From Candidatus Hydrogenedentota bacterium (GTDB taxonomy: Bacteria; Hydrogenedentota; Hydrogenedentia; Hydrogenedentales; GCA-2746185): 7,484 nt of DNA. Where the stretch lies: positions 1-7,484 of the forward strand of contig JASJYE010000108.1 in the NCBI GenBank assembly GCA_030123645.1, in the 5' to 3' direction. A program made the position numbers and the translations under genes. This document shows positions 1 through 6,218 of this stretch, piece after piece; position 1 is the first letter of the stretch; every line of letters starts with the position of its first letter. The notes under the pieces are model-generated. The model was not told the origin of the DNA. It saw only the letters and a list, made by a program, of their open reading frames with translations, and made no database searches.

Positions 1-738
1 ACCGTGTCGCACAACGATGTAGTGAGGGAAGTGCTGCGTGCCGGAGCGGACGTTCTCGTCGAAAAGCCGATGGCCAGCACGGTCAAAGAGGCGCGTGCGA
101 TGAACGACGCGGCTGTGGAGGCCGGGCGGCTTTTGCAGGTCGGGCATGTCGAACGCTTCAACGGTGCGGTCCTGGCCTTGACCGAGCACATCACGAAGCC
201 GCTCTTCGTGGAATGTCACCGGCTCAGCCCCTTTTCAGGCCGGGGCGACGACGTAAGCGTCGTGCTCGATTTGATGATCCACGACCTCGACGTCGTGCTT
301 GCCCTCACGAAAGCAAAGGTCACGTCTCTCGACGCCGTGGGCATCCCCGTGTTCTCAACCCAGGAAGACATTGCGAACGTACGGCTTCGCTTTGATTCGG
401 GATGCGTGGCAAACCTGACCGCGAGCCGAATCTCGGTCGATCGCATGCGGAAGATTCGTATTTTCGAAGAGAACGCCTACGTGTCGACAGACTACTCGGA
501 GCAGGAAGTGATCGTTTACCACAAAAAGCCGGGCGAGATCCCGGAAGGGCTCTCGCCCATGGAATGGATCACGATCGAGCCGCTGCAAGTGTCGCGTGAG
601 GAGCCGCTTCGGCTCGAGCTCATGTCCTTCCTCGAATGCGTACGCAATCGCACCCAGCCCCTCGTCTCCGGCGAGGACGGCTTGCGCGCGCTCGAATTGG
701 CCTTTGATATTCTTGCTTTCATACGGGAGAACCAGTGA
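1..738 (+). CDS. Gfo/Idh/MocA-family NAD(P)-dependent oxidoreductase, lpx-linked, 5' end missing
   Basis: This is the C-terminal part of a predicted NAD(P)-dependent sugar dehydrogenase. The reading frame is open to base 1, and the Rossmann GxGxxG region that begins this family is absent, so the true start lies left of the window. The GTG at base 4 looks like an internal valine of the usual 'P-T-x-x-H' turn. Counting from that valine, the family's catalytic EKP motif is at about residues 20-22 (VLVEKPMA), and the second active-site motif is DLMIHDLD at about 89-96. The stretches EDIANVRLRF and CVANLTASRIS are, from memory, typical of the subgroup found in lpx gene groups. Its stop overlaps the lpxB start, implying translational coupling and a role linked to lipid A or another envelope sugar. 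A GnnA-like role (UDP-GlcNAc 3-dehydrogenase) is possible but unproven, because no partner aminotransferase gene lies between it and lpxB. The family call is firm; the substrate is unknown. Confidence 0.9.
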   Translation, partial: TVSHNDVVREVLRAGADVLVEKPMASTVKEARAMNDAAVEAGRLLQVGHVERFNGAVLALTEHITKPLFVECHRLSPFSGRGDDVSVVLDLMIHDLDVVLALTKAKVTSLDAVGIPVFSTQEDIANVRLRFDSGCVANLTASRISVDRMRKIRIFEENAYVSTDYSEQEVIVYHKKPGEIPEGLSPMEWITIEPLQVSREEPLRLELMSFLECVRNRTQPLVSGEDGLRALELAFDILAFIRENQ

Positions 739-1850
739 CGCGACTCTTTTTCTCAGCAGGCGAATCCTCGGGCGACCTGCACGGATCGCATCTGATCGAG
801 GCGCTCCGGGAGCTCGAAGCCGGGATCGAATGCGAAGGGCTGGGTGGAACGCGGATGCAGGCCGCCGGCATGACGCTGCACTGCGACCTCGCGGGGCGCG
901 CCATCATGGGCTTCGTGGAGGTCGTCCGGTCCTTAGGCTTCGTCCGCCGCGTATTCACCGATACCGTCAGGCGTCTGAAGCGCTCGCGGCCGGATGGACT
1001 CGTCGTCATCGACTATCCCGGCTTCAACATCCGGCTGGCCCAGCGCGCCAAGGCCATGGGCATCCCCGTCATATATTACATCAGCCCTCAAGTCTGGGCA
1101 TGGAAAAAAGGACGCATCCACACCCTCGCAAAAGTCGTCGAGAAAATGCTCGTGATTCTGCCCTTCGAAAAGGCCATCTACGACGAAATCGGACTCGACT
1201 GTACCTATGTCGGCCATCCGCTGCTGGACCATCTCGCGTCGATCGACGTGAAAGACACATACACCAGCGGGCTCGTTGTCGGCGTCATGCCGGGAAGCCG
1301 TGCGCAGGAAATCAAACGAATCCTGGGCGTCATGCTGGAGGTCGCGCGGGGCATACAAGAACGCTATCCCGAGGCCCGCTTCGTCACCCCGTGCGTCGAC
1401 CAGGAAAGGGCCGCGCAAGTACGCGCCCTCGCCGGAGACTTCCCCCTCGAAGTCGTTCCCGGCGGGATGTACGAAGTGCTCAAAGGGGCACGTTTCTCTC
1501 TCGTCGCCTCAGGCACGGCGACGGTCGAGACGGCCCTCTTTGAAGTGCCCATGGTCGTTCTGTACAAAGTGGCGGCGCCCTCCTACTGGCTGGCCAGGCT
1601 GCTTGTGGATGTGGACGCCATCGCGATGGTCAACATTCTGGCGGGCAAACCCATCGTCCCCGAGTATATCCAGGGCGAGGCGACGGCGGAGAACATCCTC
1701 CCCGCGGCGCTTGAATTGATGGACGAGTCCCCCGCGCGCGAAACCATGATCCAGGGATTGAAATCAATACGGCAGAAGCTCTCGGGCGGCGCGTCGGAGA
1801 ATGCGGCCCGCGAGATTCTCGCCGTGATTAAGGGCCGGAACGATGCCTGA
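735..1850 (+). CDS. lpxB: Lipid-A-disaccharide synthase (GT19 family)
   Basis: LpxB joins UDP-2,3-diacylglucosamine to lipid X (2,3-diacylglucosamine 1-phosphate), giving the beta-1,6 tetraacyl-disaccharide 1-phosphate of lipid A and releasing UDP. It acts at the inner face of the cytoplasmic membrane. The product is 371 residues, close to the 382 of E. coli. Recognisable blocks are AGESSGDLHG (8-17), DYPGFNI starting at Asp93 (matching the essential Asp98 region of E. coli), SPQVWAW (117-123), the GHP turn with His161, PGSRAQE (186-192) and the UDP-binding SGTATVE (259-265), followed by WLARLLVDVDAIAMVNILAG. The GTG start is chosen because it places the AGESSGD motif at the normal distance from the N-terminus and has GGGAGA four bases upstream. 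It overlaps the preceding stop as GTGA, and its own end overlaps polA by eight bases. No active-site block appears lost. Confidence 0.97.
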   Translation: MTRLFFSAGESSGDLHGSHLIEALRELEAGIECEGLGGTRMQAAGMTLHCDLAGRAIMGFVEVVRSLGFVRRVFTDTVRRLKRSRPDGLVVIDYPGFNIRLAQRAKAMGIPVIYYISPQVWAWKKGRIHTLAKVVEKMLVILPFEKAIYDEIGLDCTYVGHPLLDHLASIDVKDTYTSGLVVGVMPGSRAQEIKRILGVMLEVARGIQERYPEARFVTPCVDQERAAQVRALAGDFPLEVVPGGMYEVLKGARFSLVASGTATVETALFEVPMVVLYKVAAPSYWLARLLVDVDAIAMVNILAGKPIVPEYIQGEATAENILPAALELMDESPARETMIQGLKSIRQKLSGGASENAAREILAVIKGRNDA

Positions 1851-4536
1851 TCGGCTCTTTGTGATTGACGGGATGGCCTATGCCTTCCGGGCCTATTACG
1901 CCATCCACAACCTCCGCGATTCGAGTGGGCGGCCTGTAAACGCGGTATTCGGCTTTGCGCGGATACTCCTGAAAATTCTGCGCGACCACGAGCCCTCGCA
2001 CATCGTCATTGTCTTCGATGCGCCCGGCAAAACCTTCCGCGATGATATGTATCCTGAATACAAGGCGAATCGCGACGAAACGCCAGCCGATCTCATTGCG
2101 CAGTTCCCGATGATCGACGAGCTGATCGAGGCCTTCGACATCCCCATCCTGCGCGTCCCCGGCGTCGAGGCCGACGACGTGCTCGCCACGCTGGCGCGTC
2201 AGGCCGAGGCCGCAGGCCTCGAAGCCGTGCTCGTTTCCGGGGACAAGGACATCCTCCAAGCCGTAACGGAGAAGACCAAGGTCTTCGACCCCCACAAGGG
2301 CGACGAGGGACTCTGGTACGGACCGGAGCAAGTCAAAGAACGCTACGGCGTACCGCCCGAACACGTGGTGGATGTGCTCGGCCTCATGGGCGACTCGGCG
2401 GACAACGTCCCCGGCGTGCGCGGCATCGGGGAGAAAACCGCGCGAAAGCTGCTCGAACAATACGCGACGATCGACGGCGTATACGAGCACGTGGACGAAC
2501 TCAAGGGAAAACAAAAAGAGCGGCTCATCGAAGGCAAAGAGAGCGCCTATCTGAGCCTCGAACTTGTAACCCTAAGAGACGACGTTGCCTTCGAGCACCG
2601 TCTCGAAGATTTCCGCCACAAGGAGCTCGACCGGGAGAAGCTCGCGCACGCCTTCGCGGGCTTCGAGTTTCGCTCGCTTACGGAAGAGTTCCTTCCGCAG
2701 ACGGATGAGGCGGCTGAACTCGACTATGAGTTGGTCGTGACACTGAAGCGCCTGAAAGAGGTGATCAAGGAGATGCGGGCATCGGGGAGCATGGCGGTGG
2801 ACACGGAAACGACCTCGGTGCAGCCGATGTTGGCGGAGCTGGTGGGGGTTTCGATGAGCTGCAAGGAAAACACGGGCTACTACATCCCTCTGGCGCATCT
2901 GGGCGATTCGATGGAAGATTTCTTCGCCGAAAAACCAGAAATGATCCCTATGGAGACAGCCTTAGACGCCCTGCGGCCACTGCTGGAAGACCCGGAAATA
3001 GCGAAGATCGGCCACAATATCAAATACGACCAAATCGTGTTGTCCCAGGCGGGTATCCGGCTCCAGGGCATCATTATGGACACAATGCTGGCTTCGTACT
3101 TGACGGACCCGTCCCGGATGAGGCATAATCTGGGTGAGGTAAGTCTAAAGCACCTCAGACGCAGGATGCTTCCCCTTTCCGATCTTATCGGAAAGGGTTC
3201 CAAAGCCATCACATTCGACAAAGTTCCGGTCGAGGCCGCCTGCGAATACGCGTGTGAAGACGCGGATGTCACCTGGCGCCTCTCGGAAATTTTCCAAGCT
3301 TCCCTCAAAGAACGGGAACTGGAATTCCTCTTCAACGAGGTGGAACTCCCGTTGCTAGAGGTCCTCGCACGGATGGAAATGGCGGGGGTGGCTCTGGACA
3401 CGGATGTCTTTAAGGAACTCAAGCAGGAGTTAGAGCAGCGGCTGAAGGCGCTTGAGCAAAAGATATTTGAATTAGCTGGTGAATCCTTCCAAATCAACTC
3501 TCCGAAACAGCTACAGAAAATTCTGTTTGACGATCTGGGATTAACCCCGATTAAGAAAACGAAAACGGGGTATTCGACGGATGTCGGCGTTCTCGAGGAA
3601 CTTGCGCTCGAGCACCCTTTACCGGAGAAGATCCTCGAATACAGGATGCTGGAGAAGCTTCGCGGAACGTACGTGAATGCGCTTCCGAAACTGCTTAACC
3701 CGAAAACAGGGCGAATCCATACGTCGTTTAATCAAGCCGTGGCTGCAACGGGGCGGTTATCAAGTAGCGACCCGAATTTACAAAACATTCCCATCCGCAC
3801 GGAACTGGGCAGGCGAATTCGTCAGGGCTTCGTGCCCGGCGGAGAAGGCCTGAGGCTGATTTCTGCGGACTACTCACAAATTGAATTACGAATACTTGCC
3901 CACCTCTCCGGTGACGAGAACCTGCAGCGCGCCTTCCAGGAAGACCGGGACATCCATCGCGATACCGCCGTGAGAGTTTTCAACGTGGCGCCGGACGACG
4001 TGACGCCGGAGCTGCGGCGCCGGGCCAAGGCGGTCAATTTTGGCGTCGTTTACGGCATCAGTGCTTTTGGGCTTGCGCGGAACATCGCCGTGTCCAACAG
4101 CGAGGCCGCCGCCTTTATCAAGAATTATTTCGCACAGTATCCAGGCGTGAAAGAATGGATCGAGCGTACGAAGGCCGAAGCGAAAGAACGCGGTTACGTA
4201 ACGACCTTGCTGAACCGCCGGCGGTATGTGCCCGAGTTGACCGCGTCCGACGCCCCAACACGGCGCGCCGCGGAGCGCGTCGCGGTCAACACGCCTGTGC
4301 AGGGCACGGCGGCGGACGTGATCAAGGTCGCGATGATACGCCTGGACAAAGCGCTTGCCGATTCCGAGGCGCGCCTGCTGTTGCAGGTGCATGACGAATT
4401 GCTTGTGGAGGCGCCGGCGGACGATTGTAGGGACATTGCGAAGTTGATGAAGGAAATCATGGAGGAAGCGATCGAACTGGATGTGCCATTGAAAGTCGAT
4501 GTGGGGATCGGCCTGAATTGGGCTGAGATCCATTGA
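1843..4536 (+). CDS. polA: DNA polymerase I, with 5' nuclease and 3'-5' exonuclease
   Basis: DNA polymerase I fills gaps and removes RNA primers during lagging-strand synthesis and excision repair. The 897-residue product has all three domains. The 5' nuclease (about 1-285) shows Asp9, VFDAPG (57-62), YKANR (73-77), EADD (109-112), SGDKD (132-136) and the helix-hairpin-helix GDSADNVPGVRGIGEKTA (183-200). The proofreading domain (about 295-490) keeps Asp320 and Glu322 of DTE, Asp396 in HNIKYD, and Tyr469 and Asp473 in YACEDAD, so proofreading should be active. The polymerase domain has TGRLSSSDPNLQNIP (636-650), motif A Asp676 and Glu681, motif B Arg725, Lys729, Phe733 and Tyr737, and motif C QVHDE (848-852). 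The ATG lies within the end of lpxB (8-base overlap), with AAGGG eight bases upstream. The stretch around 3420-3900 is lower in GC and richer in TTA codons than the rest, and a perfect inverted repeat sits at 3173-3197. Identification is secure. Confidence 0.98.
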   Translation: MPDRLFVIDGMAYAFRAYYAIHNLRDSSGRPVNAVFGFARILLKILRDHEPSHIVIVFDAPGKTFRDDMYPEYKANRDETPADLIAQFPMIDELIEAFDIPILRVPGVEADDVLATLARQAEAAGLEAVLVSGDKDILQAVTEKTKVFDPHKGDEGLWYGPEQVKERYGVPPEHVVDVLGLMGDSADNVPGVRGIGEKTARKLLEQYATIDGVYEHVDELKGKQKERLIEGKESAYLSLELVTLRDDVAFEHRLEDFRHKELDREKLAHAFAGFEFRSLTEEFLPQTDEAAELDYELVVTLKRLKEVIKEMRASGSMAVDTETTSVQPMLAELVGVSMSCKENTGYYIPLAHLGDSMEDFFAEKPEMIPMETALDALRPLLEDPEIAKIGHNIKYDQIVLSQAGIRLQGIIMDTMLASYLTDPSRMRHNLGEVSLKHLRRRMLPLSDLIGKGSKAITFDKVPVEAACEYACEDADVTWRLSEIFQASLKERELEFLFNEVELPLLEVLARMEMAGVALDTDVFKELKQELEQRLKALEQKIFELAGESFQINSPKQLQKILFDDLGLTPIKKTKTGYSTDVGVLEELALEHPLPEKILEYRMLEKLRGTYVNALPKLLNPKTGRIHTSFNQAVAATGRLSSSDPNLQNIPIRTELGRRIRQGFVPGGEGLRLISADYSQIELRILAHLSGDENLQRAFQEDRDIHRDTAVRVFNVAPDDVTPELRRRAKAVNFGVVYGISAFGLARNIAVSNSEAAAFIKNYFAQYPGVKEWIERTKAEAKERGYVTTLLNRRRYVPELTASDAPTRRAAERVAVNTPVQGTAADVIKVAMIRLDKALADSEARLLLQVHDELLVEAPADDCRDIAKLMKEIMEEAIELDVPLKVDVGIGLNWAEIH
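3173..3197. repeat. Perfect 11-bp inverted repeat inside polA
   Basis: Arms CCCTTTCCGAT (3173-3183) and ATCGGAAAGGG (3187-3197) are exact reverse complements separated by CTT. In RNA they would form an 11-bp hairpin with a three-base loop. The repeat lies in the coding sequence for the region just before exonuclease motif III (residues around 444-452, PLSDLIGKG). No T-run follows it, so it is not a typical intrinsic terminator. Its function, if any, is unknown; chance within coding sequence is possible but not likely for a perfect 11-bp stem. Confidence 0.8.
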
Positions 4537-4635
4537 GCGCTTCCACCGAACGAAGATTGGAGCGCGGCCTCTGTGGAGAGGCCAGCGTGACGACAAGGAG
4601 CAGTAGAGTGAAAAAGGACAATGAGGGGACAATTC
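4537..4635 (+). promoter_or_regulatory. polA-rho intergenic region / rho leader
   Basis: These 99 bases between the polA stop and the preferred rho start hold a 7-bp hairpin (4566-4583), a strong AAGGAG ribosome-binding site (4595-4600) that serves a short leader ORF rather than rho itself, and a second site GAGGGG (4623-4628) seven bases before the rho ATG at 4636. I see no convincing -35/-10 pair. Rho is known to control its own leader transcription in E. coli, so a regulatory leader is plausible, but here that is inference from layout. Confidence 0.45.
4566..4583 (+). other. Small hairpin in the rho leader
   Basis: GGCCTCT (4566-4572) and AGAGGCC (4577-4583) form a perfect 7-bp stem with a GTGG loop. 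The sequence after it (AGCGTGACGA) has no U-run, so an intrinsic terminator for polA is not supported. It ends eleven bases before the AAGGAG site at 4595, so it could stabilise the 3' end of polA mRNA or affect leader translation. Confidence 0.6.
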
Positions 4636-4643
4636 ATGCCTGA
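4608..4643 (+). CDS. Possible 11-residue leader peptide overlapping the rho start
   Basis: A GTG at 4608 with AAGGAG exactly seven bases upstream opens an 11-codon frame reading MKKDNEGTIHA, ending in TGA at 4641-4643. Its last eight bases overlap the rho ATG as ATGCCTGA, the same arrangement as the lpxB-polA junction. The ribosome-binding site is the best in the intergenic region and is out of frame with rho. An in-frame GTG at 4587 would add seven codons but lacks as good a site. E. coli rho also has a short upstream reading frame (rhoL). The peptide resembles nothing I recognise; its act of translation, rather than its product, would be the likely role. It could be chance. Confidence 0.35.
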   Translation: MKKDNEGTIHA

Positions 4644-6111
4644 ACAAAGCAGCGCTGAACGCACGGCCAACAGGCAGCGAAGTCAAAGCGTAAAGCGGAC
4701 CGCTGCCGGCACGAAACAGCGCAACAAGAGCAACAACGGGGGTCAGAGAAAGGCGGGGCAGCAACGGCAGGGCCACCCCAAACAGCGCCCGAACAAACCG
4801 GGCGGGGGCATGCCGGTTCTCGACGTTGCCGATGAGGTATACGAAGAACGGGGCGGCCCGGAACTCTCGATTACCAAGCTCAAGGACATGACCATGACCG
4901 AGCTCACGGAAATGGCCCATGACCTGGGTGAAGAATATATCGGGCTGAAGAAGCAAGACCTCATCTTCTGGGTTCTCCAGCAGAGCATTGAGCAGGCGGG
5001 GTCGATCTACGGTGAAGGCACACTTGAAATCCTTCCGGACGGTTTCGGCTTCCTACGCTCAGGCGACTACTCCTATATGCCCGGTCCGGACGACATCTAC
5101 GTCTCGCCCTCGCAGATCCGCAAATTCGCCCTGCGGACGGGCGATACCATCCAAGGCCATGTGCGCCCACCGAAAGAAGGCGAGCGCTATTTCGCGCTGC
5201 TAAAGGTCGAGGCCGTGAACTTCGAGACCCCCGGAGTGGCGCGCGAGCGTATCCTTTTCGATAACCTCACGCCGCTTCACCCGGACGAACGCATACGTCT
5301 CGAGACGACGCAAAAAGAGATCGCCATGCGCGTGATGGACATCATTACGCCCATCGGCAAGGGCCAGCGCGGCCTGATCGTCGCTGCGCCCTTCACGGGA
5401 AAAACCGTTACCTTAACGAAAATCGCAAACAGCATCTCGGAGAACCACCCAGAGATAACGGTCATTATCCTGCTCATCGACGAGCGCCCCGAGGAAGTCA
5501 CCGAGATGAAACGCTCGGTCGCTGGCGAGGTCATCGCGTCGACCTTCGACGAGCCGCCCGAGCGCCACGTCCAAGTCGCCGAAATGGTGCTGGAAAAGGC
5601 CAAGCGGCTCGTCGAGCACAAACGCGACGTCGTGATTCTGCTCGACTCCATGACCCGCCTCGCCCGTGCGTATAACCTGATTGTCCCCTCGAGCGGCAAG
5701 GTGCTCTCAGGCGGAATCGATTCCAGCGCCCTCCAGCGCCCGAAGCGCTTCTTCGGAGCGGCCCGCAACATCGAAGAGGGCGGGAGCCTGACGATCCTTG
5801 CGACAGCCTTGGTGGAAACGGGCAGCCGCATGGACGAGGTCATCTTTGAGGAGTTCAAGGGCACGGGGAATATGGAACTGCATCTCGAGCGCAAACTGAT
5901 GGAGAAACGCGTCTTCCCGGCCTACAACGTGCAAAAATCGCGCACGCGCAAGGAGGAGCTGCTGCTTTCAGACGACGAACTAACACGCGTGTGGCTGCTG
6001 ATAAAGATCCTGAGCCCACTCGAAGTCTCCGAAGCCACACAGCTCTTAATCGAAAAGCTCGCCAAAACGAAAAACAACAAAGAATTTCTGGACTTGATGC
6101 AGAAGATGTAG
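4636..6111 (+). CDS. rho: Transcription termination factor Rho
   Basis: Rho is a hexameric RNA-dependent ATPase/helicase that loads on C-rich nascent RNA and ends transcription. From the preferred ATG at 4636 the product is 491 residues (E. coli 419). An ATG at 4621 would give 496 but has AGGA only two bases away, whereas 4636 has GAGGGG at good spacing. Residues 1-58 are basic, rich in Q, N, K, R and G, and probably disordered. The Rho_N helical domain is about 76-118 and the RNA-binding cold-shock domain about 124-198 (LPDGFGFLRS, DDIYVSPSQIRKF, RPPKEGERYFALLKV). The ATPase core has Walker A AAPFTGKT (250-257), catalytic IDERPEEVTEM with Glu283, Walker B LLDSMTRLARAYN with Asp337, the Q-loop (GKVLSGGID, 354-362), the R-loop EEFKGTGNMELHL, and the C-terminal RTRKEELLL. 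The oddity is Walker A, where E. coli has APPKAGKT: the first lysine is Phe253 here. All other core motifs are intact, so it should be active. Confidence 0.97.
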   Translation: MPEQSSAERTANRQRSQSVKRTAAGTKQRNKSNNGGQRKAGQQRQGHPKQRPNKPGGGMPVLDVADEVYEERGGPELSITKLKDMTMTELTEMAHDLGEEYIGLKKQDLIFWVLQQSIEQAGSIYGEGTLEILPDGFGFLRSGDYSYMPGPDDIYVSPSQIRKFALRTGDTIQGHVRPPKEGERYFALLKVEAVNFETPGVARERILFDNLTPLHPDERIRLETTQKEIAMRVMDIITPIGKGQRGLIVAAPFTGKTVTLTKIANSISENHPEITVIILLIDERPEEVTEMKRSVAGEVIASTFDEPPERHVQVAEMVLEKAKRLVEHKRDVVILLDSMTRLARAYNLIVPSSGKVLSGGIDSSALQRPKRFFGAARNIEEGGSLTILATALVETGSRMDEVIFEEFKGTGNMELHLERKLMEKRVFPAYNVQKSRTRKEELLLSDDELTRVWLLIKILSPLEVSEATQLLIEKLAKTKNNKEFLDLMQKM

Positions 6112-6218
6112 TGCCGCGAAGCACTGTGGGACCTACACGGGGGACACCCGGTTCTAAGGGACGAAACGCAACGTGCCACCTATTCGGCCCCTAGCCCGGT
6201 AATTTCACCGGCCCTTCA
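6112..6218. other. rho-trpS intergenic region with hairpin-prone sequence
   Basis: These 107 bases contain no credible gene. A short inverted repeat CCGGT (6196-6200) / ACCGG (6207-6211) with a six-base loop ends seven bases before the trpS ATG, where a ribosome-binding site would normally lie. A weaker CGGG/CCCG pair spans 6138-6150. The 6137-6190 stretch (ACGGGGGACACCC through GTGCCACCTATTCGGCCCC) resembles, by eye and memory only, REP-like dispersed palindromes. I see no U-tailed terminator, no clear promoter and no T-box features. Confidence 0.4.

Noticed and set aside
596..1543. 315-residue open frame on the plus strand
   Set aside because: It overlaps the end of the oxidoreductase and most of lpxB in another frame; its Arg/Ser/Pro-rich product is a frame shadow.
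4621..4635. Upstream rho start at 4621
   Set aside because: AGGA is only two bases away, too close for normal initiation, while the ATG at 4636 has GAGGGG seven bases upstream. It remains a possible alternative start.
3886..4956. 356-residue open frame on the minus strand
   Set aside because: It runs antisense across the polA polymerase motifs and the rho start, both strongly conserved. The translation is Arg/His-rich without recognisable motifs, typical of GC-rich antisense frames.
6112..6218. T-box or other tryptophan-sensing leader for trpS
   Set aside because: The gap is too short for a T-box, and the conserved AGGGTGG-type sequence and terminator are absent.
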